Below, one piece after another: positions 17,623-25,534 of a stretch of 64,000 bases of DNA (positions are counted from its first letter, which is position 1; every line of letters begins with the position of its first letter). The DNA comes from G963666935 sp963666935 (GTDB taxonomy: Bacteria; Bacillota; Clostridia; Christensenellales; CAG-138): NCBI GenBank assembly GCA_963666935.1, contig OY762936.1, forward strand, positions 124,001 through 188,000, read 5' to 3'. The position numbers and the translations under genes were made by a program. The notes beneath the pieces are model-generated. The model was not told the origin of the DNA and did no database searches. It saw only the letters and a list, made by a program, of their open reading frames with translations.

Positions 17623-18219
17623 ATGTTGGACCCCTATTTTCTCGTCAGGCAGGCCCTCTTGGACTTTCTCAGAGGGATTGACCCGCATGTTCCCCAGGAC
17701 GCATTGTGCTTCTCCGCCCGGAATTGCGAGATCTCAACTTCGCTGCCCTATCGACTGGGAATTCCCTGCGAGGAATGCGTAAGTCTGCTCCGGACGCAAC
17801 CCGGGCCACAGGTCTGGGATGTGCCATTGATCAGAGATATTTTCGCCAGCGGTAACCACATCTGTTTTTCGCTTTCCGACGACTTCTACTCGGAGGCCGT
17901 GCGGCGGATTACTGGGGACGCACCCCTGCCGGCCCTGCCCGAAGAATGGAGTGAAGCGTGGGCTTATGCCCTTTGCCGCATGCGGATGCTCGCCCGTAAG
18001 GGTGGAAACGCATGTCCCGCCTCCAGCGCTGTGCACAGAGCGCTATGGCAAACCTTTTCCCTTGCGGGAGAATGCCCTAATCGGAAGTCCAAAAGACAGC
18101 GTGCAGCCCGGGCACTTTTGGAAATGTTGGATAGCATGGGCGCTGAAGAACGAATCAATATGGCGGCGCAAATGGGTACTGTGGGAACCTGCGCGGCGAT
18201 ATTGCTCAATTATCACTGA
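17623..18219 (+). CDS. Hypothetical protein, possibly ArgS DALR-domain-like
   Basis: A 198-residue soluble protein that I do not recognise firmly. The ATG at 17623 follows GGAAGGAG and the frame is clean, so the gene looks real. The C-terminal half (from about WAYALCRMRMLARKGG) resembles the DALR anticodon-binding domain of arginyl-tRNA synthetase, where a tyrosine-alanine-x-x-R-x pattern starts a helical bundle; SLSDDFYSEAV just before it is also reminiscent of ArgS. No aminoacylation core (HIGH/KMSKS) is present. If the likeness holds, it would be a free tRNA-binding paralogue. The metal-dependent hydrolase gene begins 14 bases later, likely the same operon. Confidence 0.7.
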   Translation: MLDPYFLVRQALLDFLRGIDPHVPQDALCFSARNCEISTSLPYRLGIPCEECVSLLRTQPGPQVWDVPLIRDIFASGNHICFSLSDDFYSEAVRRITGDAPLPALPEEWSEAWAYALCRMRMLARKGGNACPASSAVHRALWQTFSLAGECPNRKSKRQRAARALLEMLDSMGAEERINMAAQMGTVGTCAAILLNYH

Positions 18220-18233
18220 TAGGAGGACAAAAA

Positions 18234-18890
18234 ATGAAAATTAAATGGTTGGGACATTCGTGTTTTTTGCTGACGAGCGCCAAGGGGACTCGCATCCTTA
18301 CGGATCCCTGCGACCAGACCACAGGTTATAAGATCGCCCCCGTGGAAGTGGACGCCGTAACCTGCAGCCATGATCACTTTGACCATAACTACCACGGCAT
18401 TGCCATGGGCGAAAACGTACCGTACATCACTACCGTAGGGAACCATCAGGTGAAGGACGATGTGAAGATCATCGGAATCCACACCTTCCACGACGAAAAG
18501 CAGGGGGCACTCCGGGGTGAAAATATCATATTCGTCTTTGAGATGGATAGCCTTCGTATCGCTCATCTGGGCGATCTGGGGCACATGCCGGACGCAAAAA
18601 CCATGGCGGCCATCGGCCATACGGACATTTTGCTTGCTCCCGTGGGCGGCGTGTTTACTATTGATCATGGTCAGGCGCTGGAATTGGCCAACCTGCTCCA
18701 GCCCAAAGTAGTGATCCCCATGCATTATTTGACGGACGTGTTGACCACCAAGGTGTCAGATGTAACGCCCTTCCTGGACAACGCCAAGAACTATACTATC
18801 CATCGGATGCGCCAAAGCGAAGTGGATATCACAAAAGAGAGTCTGGGCGACGATCGGATTATTGTGCTGGATTACGAAAAATTCCAATAA
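18234..18890 (+). CDS. Metallo-beta-lactamase-fold metal-dependent hydrolase (UPF0173-like)
   Basis: A 218-residue protein of the L-ascorbate-6-phosphate lactonase/UPF0173 branch. Zinc ligands appear in SHDHFDHN (near 45-52), the aspartate of HLGDLGH (near 117) and the histidine in IPMHY (near 162); N-terminal KWLGHSCFL is characteristic. The natural substrate of this branch is generally unknown. AGGAGG precedes ATG 18234. It follows the hypothetical gene by 14 bases and ends before a strong terminator. Confidence 0.88.
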   Translation: MKIKWLGHSCFLLTSAKGTRILTDPCDQTTGYKIAPVEVDAVTCSHDHFDHNYHGIAMGENVPYITTVGNHQVKDDVKIIGIHTFHDEKQGALRGENIIFVFEMDSLRIAHLGDLGHMPDAKTMAAIGHTDILLAPVGGVFTIDHGQALELANLLQPKVVIPMHYLTDVLTTKVSDVTPFLDNAKNYTIHRMRQSEVDITKESLGDDRIIVLDYEKFQ

Positions 18891-18923
18891 GCACCTATGG
18901 GCAGCGCTTTTATGCGCATAGAC

Positions 18924-18950
18924 GCGGCGCGGCCATAAAGGCCGCGCCGC
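18924..18950. terminator. Intrinsic terminator
   Basis: An 11-bp perfect GC-rich stem (GCGGCGCGGCC / GGCCGCGCCGC, loop ATAAA) followed by TTTCTTC, between convergent genes. Confidence 0.85.
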
Positions 18951-18955
18951 TTTCT

Positions 18956-20155
18956 TCACTCCCCAATGCCGCAAGCGCGAAACGCGTGGCGGAAATCTTT
19001 AATTAGGTCGTCGGCATCCTCCAGTCCAATGCTCAGACGGAAAAAGCCCTGACGGTAAATTTCTGGATAGTGGACCAACTTGTCGCAATTTTTTTCGTAA
19101 TAGACGATGAGGCTCTCTACATCCCCCATGGAAACCGCATGTGTCACAAGTCCGAGAGAACCCAAAAACTTCTGGTGAACTTTCTCATCGCCGTGGATAT
19201 CGAAGGCAATCATGCCAGAATACTGTTCTCCCATCATCCTGTGCGCCCTCTCGTGCTGCGGGTGGCTCTTGAGCCCGGGATACCAGACAAAGCGCACTGC
19301 GGGGCTCTCTTCAAAGAACTCCGCTATTTTTAGCGCACTTTCGCTATGCTGCTGCATCCTCAGCGGCAGTGTGGTTAAGCCGCGCGTGATGAGCCAGGCG
19401 TTAAGCGGAGCCAGTACACCGCCGAAGTTAACCATGCAAACCCTCTTCACCTGCGAAAGCAACGCCGTGCGCCCTAAAACGCAGCCGCCCTGCGCATCGC
19501 CATGGCCGTTGATGTATTTGGTCATGCTGTGAATCTCCAGATCCGCGCCCAGCCGGAGCGGGTAGATGGAAATAGGGCCCGCAAAGGTAGCGTCCACGCA
19601 AAGCAGAGCACCCACCTCATGAGCAATGGCCGCGATAGCAGAGATATCGCTCAGGCCAGTGGTCGGGTTACCGGGGGTTTCCAGGTGAATCAGCCGGGTA
19701 TTGGGGCGCATAGCGGCGCGGACCGCCTTCGTATCGGTGGTATCCACAAAAGTGACGTCGATCTTGTACCTTTCGGGCAGCAGTTCCCGAAAAAGAAGAT
19801 TTGTGGCGCTGTAACAGACCTCGGATACCACAGCATGATCTCCCGTATTTAAAAACGTTATAAACACCGCTGCCAGCGCCGCCACGCCGCTGGCAAACAC
19901 CGCGCAGTCCTCTGCGCCCGTCAGGGCGCAGAGCTTATCCTGCAGAACCATCTGATTCACGTTGCGGTTGCGGACATAGATATTGCTTTCGGTTCCGCTC
20001 CAATCCACCGGCGTGCCATCCGTGGGAATCCGATAGTTCGATGTCATATAAATGGGCTCGTTTATGGCCCCAAACACATCGTCCTTGCGGTTGCCGCCAT
20101 GCACGGCAACTGTCCTAATTCCAGTCATTTTTTCCATATGCTTTGTTTTTCCCAT
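18956..20155 (-). CDS. Cys/Met metabolism PLP-dependent enzyme (gamma family)
   Basis: Fold-type I PLP enzyme of 399 residues in the cystathionine gamma-synthase / beta- and gamma-lyase family. The Schiff-base lysine is in HSMTKYINGHGD (near 213), with VDATFAGP and HLETPGNPT upstream; GGVLAP and FRLSIGLEDADDLI near the end are also typical. The N-terminal phosphate-contact motif, normally Y-x-R-x-x-NPT, reads YVRNRNVN, which differs. Which reaction (methionine gamma-lyase, cystathionine synthesis or lysis) cannot be told. It is transcribed divergently from a LysR-type regulator, which may control it. Confidence 0.88.
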   Translation of the reverse strand: MGKTKHMEKMTGIRTVAVHGGNRKDDVFGAINEPIYMTSNYRIPTDGTPVDWSGTESNIYVRNRNVNQMVLQDKLCALTGAEDCAVFASGVAALAAVFITFLNTGDHAVVSEVCYSATNLLFRELLPERYKIDVTFVDTTDTKAVRAAMRPNTRLIHLETPGNPTTGLSDISAIAAIAHEVGALLCVDATFAGPISIYPLRLGADLEIHSMTKYINGHGDAQGGCVLGRTALLSQVKRVCMVNFGGVLAPLNAWLITRGLTTLPLRMQQHSESALKIAEFFEESPAVRFVWYPGLKSHPQHERAHRMMGEQYSGMIAFDIHGDEKVHQKFLGSLGLVTHAVSMGDVESLIVYYEKNCDKLVHYPEIYRQGFFRLSIGLEDADDLIKDFRHAFRACGIGE

Positions 20156-20258
20156 TCTTTAAACCCCATCGGATCACGGGGTTCTTTTTTTGTTTATATA
20201 CTATCATAGTTCAATTAATCTAAAAAACAAATCGTTTTAATATAATGCATCAAAATAA

Positions 20259-20287
20259 TTGATGGATTTGGAAACTTGCTATATACT
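20259..20287 (+). promoter_or_regulatory. Promoter of the LysR-type gene
   Basis: TTGATG and TATACT are 17 bases apart, about 33 bases upstream of the ATG. The AT-rich 164-base gap to the divergent PLP-enzyme gene is where the regulator would bind; no clean T-N11-A site could be singled out. Confidence 0.6.
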
Positions 20288-20319
20288 GGTATTAGAAATT
20301 CTTCTCAAGGATTTGTATT

Positions 20320-21231
20320 ATGGAAATTAGGAATCTGCGCACCTTTCTCCAAGTAGCGTCCATGCAGAGCTTTACTCATGCCGCAGAAACTTTGGGGTAC
20401 TCCCAGTCCAACATCAGCGCCCAGATCCAGCAACTGGAGAGGGAAGTGGGTGCGCCCCTCTTTGACCGAATCGGACGCCAGGTCACGCTGACCCAGTACG
20501 GGCGGGCGCTGATTCCCTATGCCCGGAAAATTGTTTCCACCGCCCTAAGCATCGAAAACTTTCTGCGCTCCGAAGCCACGATGGAAGGTTCGATCCGAGT
20601 GGGCATGGTAGAGTCCCTGTTTGAAATGTTTTTCGAACCTATCATCGGGCTTTATCGCCGCCGCTTTCCCAAAGTCAAGATCGAACTCTCCGTGGGAGCG
20701 ACTTCAGAGCTGCAGGAGCAGCTGCGCAAGAGCCAGTTAGACCTGGCCTGCCTCATCGATGACCCGCTGCCAGAAACAGAATGGGTTAGCTGGCATGCCC
20801 AGCAGGTAAAGATTATTGTTGTAGCCAACCCAAAAAATCCTCTGACAGAAAAGGACCGCGTACAGCTTACCGAGCTGCAAGAGGAAGAGTTCATCCTCAT
20901 GGAGGAATCAGCGTCGTACATGGTGCACTTTCGCCGGATCATGGCAGATCGCAAAATCGCCATCCACTCCTTTCTTAAAATGCAGAACGCCAGTATGGCC
21001 CGCCGCTTGGTAGAATCCGGAAACTACATGACGGTGCTGCCGGACTATACGGTCAGGGATGCAGTCCTACAGGGCCGCGTCCGGCCTCTGCATATCGCCG
21101 AGTTTACCCAGACGCAAGCGGTTCAGATCATCCTCCATAAAAACAAAGCCATCACGCCCCAAATCCACGGTTTTCTCGAGGAGATGCGTACCATCCTGCA
21201 GCTCATCATCTCGGGCACAGAGCCCAACTGA
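20320..21231 (+). CDS. LysR-family transcriptional regulator
   Basis: A 303-residue regulator. Winged helix-turn-helix at residues 1-60 (RTFLQVASMQSFTHAAE then YSQSNISAQIQQLE), linker helix, and a two-lobed effector domain (about 90-295). The strong conservation of the HTH (A-A-x-x-L-x-x-S-Q-S-x-I-S) makes the class certain. It is divergent from a gamma-family PLP enzyme, a common arrangement in which the regulator controls its neighbour, perhaps in response to a sulfur metabolite. AAGGA lies ahead of the ATG. Confidence 0.95.
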   Translation: MEIRNLRTFLQVASMQSFTHAAETLGYSQSNISAQIQQLEREVGAPLFDRIGRQVTLTQYGRALIPYARKIVSTALSIENFLRSEATMEGSIRVGMVESLFEMFFEPIIGLYRRRFPKVKIELSVGATSELQEQLRKSQLDLACLIDDPLPETEWVSWHAQQVKIIVVANPKNPLTEKDRVQLTELQEEEFILMEESASYMVHFRRIMADRKIAIHSFLKMQNASMARRLVESGNYMTVLPDYTVRDAVLQGRVRPLHIAEFTQTQAVQIILHKNKAITPQIHGFLEEMRTILQLIISGTEPN

Positions 21232-21275
21232 GTAATTCATTTCCATGCTCCTCGCCACTAGGCGCGTTCAAAAAA

Positions 21276-21301
21276 CGGCGCCCGGAACCATCCGAGCGCC
21301 G
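21276..21301 (-). terminator. Intrinsic terminator of the 21348 gene
   Basis: Stem CGGCGCCCGGA / TCCGAGCGCCG with one mismatch and a four-base loop; on the minus strand it is followed by six T residues. Confidence 0.8.
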
Positions 21302-21347
21302 CATAGCACAACCTCAAACCTTAGAGAAGAAACTCCTCAGTTGTGTT

Positions 21348-21584
21348 TTATTCCTCCACCAGCACAAAGGGCAAAAGCTTCTGTGCATCCTCGGCGTAGC
21401 TGAGCACCAGCTCAATTCCGTCCACCCTGCGATCGTGAAACATCTGCGTCAAAGCGATGTACTGGCAGAGCCGGGATTTGAGGTTCAGGCAGTCCCCTTC
21501 GGCGGTAATCAGTTCCACCTTCCCCTTGCAGGTATTCACGATTTCGAAAAACCGAACCGGCTCTTTTATGTCTTTGATCTTCAT
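21348..21584 (-). CDS. Small conserved-looking hypothetical protein, 78 aa
   Basis: I do not recognise this protein. It has a strong ribosome site (GGGGAGG) before its ATG and its own terminator, so it is a genuine gene. The sequence is mixed alpha/beta, with FFEIVNTCKGKVELITAEGDCLN at the N-terminal half and no membrane segment or signal. It carries three cysteines, but not in a metal-binding spacing. It lies between the LysR gene and the clpB heat-shock unit and points away from clpB. Confidence 0.65.
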   Translation of the reverse strand: MKIKDIKEPVRFFEIVNTCKGKVELITAEGDCLNLKSRLCQYIALTQMFHDRRVDGIELVLSYAEDAQKLLPFVLVEE

Positions 21585-21698
21585 GTGGTGCCTCCCCGGA
21601 AAGATGATTTATTATTGCGTATTTTCCCCGTCTTTGCAAGCGAATTTCACAATTATTTCAAACTTATATGATATTATTTCCATTCCAACCAACTATAA

Positions 21699-21725
21699 TT
21701 AGCACTCAGAGGACGAGAGTGCTAA
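21699..21725. promoter_or_regulatory. CIRCE operator (HrcA), clpB
   Basis: A second perfect CIRCE: TTAGCACTC (21699-21707), nine-base spacer, GAGTGCTAA (21717-21725). A TATAAT (21694-21699) runs straight into it, so bound HrcA would cover the -10 region and start point. No clear -35 box was found. Confidence 0.95.
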
Positions 21726-21790
21726 CGGGTATCCCGCATCATAGATTTGCGCCAACGTCCGCATAATACGGTTTAACGGAGGATAACGAT

Positions 21791-24373
21791 ATGAATCTGA
21801 ATCAGTTTACACAAAAATCAGTTGAGAGTATACAAAACGCGCAAAGCATTGCCATATCCCATGAAAACCAGCAGGTAGATCAGCAACATCTTCTGCTGGC
21901 CCTTATGGACCAGGATCTGATCAAGGGGTTGATCACTCGCATGGGAATCGATGTGGATGCGTTTGCGGAAGCCGTGGAAAAAGAGGTGGAATCCCTTCCC
22001 CGGGTGAGTGGAAGCCGGGAGGCGGACAAGGTGTATATCACCGGCACGCTGGACAAAGCCTTTGCGGAAGCGGAAAATCAGGCGAAGTACATGAAGGATG
22101 AGTATGTGTCCGTGGAGCACTTGTTCCTTGGCGTTTTGGATACCCAAAACGACGCGGTCAAGCGGCTCTTTGCGCACTTCAACATCAATAAAGACGCCTT
22201 CTTAAAGGTGCTCAACGAAGTGCGGGGCGGCGCGCGGGTCACCACCGATACCCCCGAGGATACCTATGACGCCTTGGGCAAATATGCGCAGGACCTTGTG
22301 GAGCTTGCCAGAAAGCAAAAGCTGGATCCGGTGATTGGCCGGGACGAGGAGGTGCGCAACGTCATCCAAATCCTGTCCCGGAAGACCAAGAATAACCCGG
22401 TGCTCATCGGTGAGCCCGGCGTGGGCAAGACGGCCATCGCGGAAGGTCTCGCCCAGCGGATCGTGCGGGGCGACGTGCCCACCAACCTCAAGGAGCGCAG
22501 GATCTTTTCCTTGGACATGGGTGCATTGATTGCAGGCGCCAAGTTTCGGGGCGAGTTTGAAGAAAGGCTCAAGGCCGTGCTCAACGAGGTGAAGCGTAGC
22601 GAAGGCAAGATCATTCTCTTCATCGACGAACTGCACAACATTGTGGGTGCGGGCCGCACCGAAGGCAGCATGGATGCGGGCAACCTCTTAAAGCCCATGC
22701 TGGCTAGGGGCGAGCTGCACTGCATCGGCGCCACCACGCTGGATGAATACCGCAAGTATATCGAAAAGGACGCGGCGCTTTCCCGCCGGTTCCAGCCCGT
22801 CATGGTCGACGAGCCTTCCGTAGAGGATACCATCAGCATCCTGCGTGGATTGAAGGAACGCTACGAAGTATTTCACGGCGTAAAAATCAATGACAACGCT
22901 CTCATCGCCGCGGCAACCCTCTCCCATAGGTATATCAGCGACCGGTTCCTGCCGGATAAGGCCATCGACCTTGTGGACGAAGCCTGTGCGCTGGTGCGGA
23001 CCGAGATGGACAGCATGCCACAGGAACTGGACGATATCTCCCGCAGAATCATGCAGCTGGAAATTGAGGAAGCCGCCCTCACCAAGGAGAGCGACAAGCT
23101 TTCCATTCAGCATCTGGAGGATATCCGCCGTGAGCTGGCTTCGGAACGGGAGCAGTTCGCGGGCCTCAAGGCCAAATGGGAAAACGAAAAGGACGCCATC
23201 AAAAAGGTCCAAAGCCTGCGCACACAGATCGAACATCTCAACGCCGAAATGGAGGAGGCGGAGCGCCGTTACGACCTGAACAAGGCCGCCGAACTGAAGT
23301 ACGGCAAGCTTCCCAAGCTCAAGGAGGAGCTCAATGAGGCTGAAGCCGCAATGGAAAAGGGCAAGGCGAACGGGCTTCTGCGGGATCGCATCACCGAGGA
23401 GGAAATCGCCCGAATCGTGGCCCGCTGGACAGGCATTCCCGTCTCCAAACTCATGGAGGGCGAGCGGGAAAGGTTGCTGCATCTGGATGAGATTCTGCAC
23501 AAGCGCGTGGTGGGTCAGGACGAAGCGGTGCAAACTGTCTGCGATGCCATCCTCCGCACCCGGGCGGGGCTGAAGGATCCCAAAAAGCCCATCGGCAGCT
23601 TCCTGTTTTTGGGCCCCACGGGCGTAGGTAAAACAGAGCTTGCCAAAGCCCTTGCTGAGGCGCTTTTCGACGACGAATCCAATATGGTTCGCATCGATAT
23701 GAGTGAATATATGGAGAAGCACTCCGTGTCTCGGCTCATCGGCGCACCTCCGGGCTATGTGGGCTATGACGAGGGCGGCCAGCTCAGTGAAGCGGTGCGC
23801 CGCCATCCTTACTGCGTGGTGCTCTTCGACGAGGTAGAAAAAGCACATCCGGACGTGTTTAATGTTCTGCTGCAGGTGCTGGATGACGGGCGGATCACCG
23901 ATTCTCAGGGCAGGACCGTGGATTTCAAGAACACCGTCATCGTCATGACCAGCAATCTGGGTTCCACCTTCATTTTGGAGGGCATTGTGGACGGCAAAAT
24001 CACCGACGAAGCCAAAGAGAATGTGGAGCACCTGCTCAAGCAAAGCTTCCGGCCCGAGTTCCTCAATCGGATCGACGACATCGTGTTCTACAAGCCCCTG
24101 AGCCGTGAGGAGATCTTCAAGGTCACCGATCTGCTGCTGGAGGACATCCGCGCGAGGCTCAAAGAGCGTCGGTTGGATGTGCAGCTCACCGATGCCGCGA
24201 AGAAGTACATTGCCGATGCAGGGTACGATCCGCAATACGGTGCTCGCCCCCTCAAACGTCTGTTGTCCGTCAAGCTGGAAACGCTGTTGGCCCGCCATAT
24301 CATAAAGGAGGACCCCGCCCCCGATACGGTGTTCACGGTGGATTTTGACGGCGAAAACCTGTTCATAAAGTAA
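21791..24373 (+). CDS. clpB: ClpB disaggregase
   Basis: AAA+ chaperone of 860 residues that threads aggregated proteins together with DnaK. Domains in order: Clp N-domain (1-150), first AAA+ module with GEPGVGKT near 209 and ILFIDELHNIVGAG, the long coiled-coil middle domain (about 410-525) that separates ClpB from ClpA/C, second AAA+ module with GPTGVGKTELAK near 610 and the VVLFDEVEKAHPDV Walker B. GGAGG precedes ATG 21791. Direct CIRCE control places it in the HrcA regulon, as in several low-GC Gram-positive bacteria. Confidence 0.98.
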   Translation: MNLNQFTQKSVESIQNAQSIAISHENQQVDQQHLLLALMDQDLIKGLITRMGIDVDAFAEAVEKEVESLPRVSGSREADKVYITGTLDKAFAEAENQAKYMKDEYVSVEHLFLGVLDTQNDAVKRLFAHFNINKDAFLKVLNEVRGGARVTTDTPEDTYDALGKYAQDLVELARKQKLDPVIGRDEEVRNVIQILSRKTKNNPVLIGEPGVGKTAIAEGLAQRIVRGDVPTNLKERRIFSLDMGALIAGAKFRGEFEERLKAVLNEVKRSEGKIILFIDELHNIVGAGRTEGSMDAGNLLKPMLARGELHCIGATTLDEYRKYIEKDAALSRRFQPVMVDEPSVEDTISILRGLKERYEVFHGVKINDNALIAAATLSHRYISDRFLPDKAIDLVDEACALVRTEMDSMPQELDDISRRIMQLEIEEAALTKESDKLSIQHLEDIRRELASEREQFAGLKAKWENEKDAIKKVQSLRTQIEHLNAEMEEAERRYDLNKAAELKYGKLPKLKEELNEAEAAMEKGKANGLLRDRITEEEIARIVARWTGIPVSKLMEGERERLLHLDEILHKRVVGQDEAVQTVCDAILRTRAGLKDPKKPIGSFLFLGPTGVGKTELAKALAEALFDDESNMVRIDMSEYMEKHSVSRLIGAPPGYVGYDEGGQLSEAVRRHPYCVVLFDEVEKAHPDVFNVLLQVLDDGRITDSQGRTVDFKNTVIVMTSNLGSTFILEGIVDGKITDEAKENVEHLLKQSFRPEFLNRIDDIVFYKPLSREEIFKVTDLLLEDIRARLKERRLDVQLTDAAKKYIADAGYDPQYGARPLKRLLSVKLETLLARHIIKEDPAPDTVFTVDFDGENLFIK

Positions 24374-24380
24374 ACGGCTA

Positions 24381-24406
24381 GGCCGGCGGAAAGCCTTCCG
24401 TCGGCC
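24381..24406 (+). terminator. Terminator of clpB
   Basis: Stem GGCCGGCGGAA / TTCCGTCGGCC (one G-T pair), loop AGCC, followed by CCTTT. Confidence 0.7.
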
Positions 24407-24413
24407 CCTTTGC

Positions 24414-24442
24414 TTGCAAACGACCGAAAATTCGGGTATAAT
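24414..24442 (+). promoter_or_regulatory. Promoter of the CNNM-deo operon
   Basis: TTGCAA and TATAAT separated by exactly 17 bases, directly after the clpB terminator. It is the only clear promoter for six tightly packed plus-strand genes up to 30182. Confidence 0.75.
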
Positions 24443-24478
24443 ATTTTCAAATATGGTTTGATAGGAGTTGGTTTTTTC

Positions 24479-25534
24479 ATGGACGATGGCAGTACAATAC
24501 GATATTTTATACTGCTATTTTTCCTTTTATTGGGCGGCGCATATTTTGCCGGCACGGAAATTTCCCTTGCGGGGGTCAACCGCATCCGCATCATGAGCTA
24601 TGCGGACGATGGCAACGAGCGGGCAAAACGCGTCCTTTATATTCTTGGCAATTTCGATCAGGCGCTTACAACAATCCTTATCGGGAACAACCTTGTTCAC
24701 ATCGGCTTTGCCGCCCTTCTGACATATATGGTCACTAGGCTGTGGGGCACGGGCGCAGTCGCATATTCCACAATCGTATCCACGGTTGTGGTATTTCTCT
24801 TTGCCGAGATGATCCCCAAGTATTTCGCGAAAACCTTTAATGAGCGCTTTGCCCTGACCGTGGCGGGCTCGCTGATTTTTCTCATGAAAATCATGCTGCC
24901 CGTCTCCTTCCTTTTTACGCGCATCACAAGGCTTTTAAGCTCTCCCTTCACCCGTCACAAAGTTGAGGAACCCACAATAACGGAAGACGAGCTGCAGGAA
25001 ATTGTAGATACCATCGCCCAAGAGGGCGTTTTGGACGAGGAAAAGTCCGAACTGGTTCAAAGCGCGCTGGAATTCGCGTGGCAGACGACCCAAGATATCC
25101 TAATCCCCTGGAGCGACGTGCTCACCGTAAGCACCTTGATGCCGGAGGAGGAAATCATTAAAACCATAAAGGGTAACACCCCTTCCCGCCTGCCGGTGCT
25201 GGATATCAATGGTAACGTCATCGGCGTGCTGCAAATTCGCAAATATCTCAAGGCTTATATCAAAAAGCAGCCGGGCGAAAGCCTGCGCCTTCGGAGCATT
25301 ATGGACGACGTAAGCTTCGTGCGCAGCGATACCCCCATCGACGACCTGCTGCCCGAAATGAGCAAAAATAAAACCCATCTTTCCGTGGTGCTGGATACGG
25401 AGGGCAAAACCCTTGGGATCCTCACCGTAGAGGATATTTTGGAAGAACTTGTAGGCGAGATTTATGACGAGGAAGACACCGTGACAGAAGAAGACACCAT
25501 CGCGACAGAAGAAGGAGACGAGGAGAATGGCTAA
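24479..25534 (+). CDS. CNNM/DUF21-CBS membrane protein, short form
   Basis: A 351-residue protein of the CNNM/HlyC-CorC family, implicated in Mg2+ or Co2+ efflux. An N-terminal DUF21 region with about three to four helices (GGAYFAGTEISLAGVNRIR; IGNNLVHIG; FAEMIPKYFAK) is followed by a CBS pair (about 190-325). The usual C-terminal CorC_HlyC domain is missing: the chain ends in an acidic tail rich in Glu, Asp and Thr. ATG 24479 is preferred (AGGAG 11 bases upstream). It overlaps the next gene, a full-length paralogue, by 8 bases. Confidence 0.9.
   Translation: MDDGSTIRYFILLFFLLLGGAYFAGTEISLAGVNRIRIMSYADDGNERAKRVLYILGNFDQALTTILIGNNLVHIGFAALLTYMVTRLWGTGAVAYSTIVSTVVVFLFAEMIPKYFAKTFNERFALTVAGSLIFLMKIMLPVSFLFTRITRLLSSPFTRHKVEEPTITEDELQEIVDTIAQEGVLDEEKSELVQSALEFAWQTTQDILIPWSDVLTVSTLMPEEEIIKTIKGNTPSRLPVLDINGNVIGVLQIRKYLKAYIKKQPGESLRLRSIMDDVSFVRSDTPIDDLLPEMSKNKTHLSVVLDTEGKTLGILTVEDILEELVGEIYDEEDTVTEEDTIATEEGDEENG

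Noticed and set aside
22688..24298. A 536-codon open frame on the minus strand inside clpB
   Set aside because: It lies antisense to highly conserved ClpB sequence, has no family motif or ribosome site, and follows from the codon bias of the real gene.
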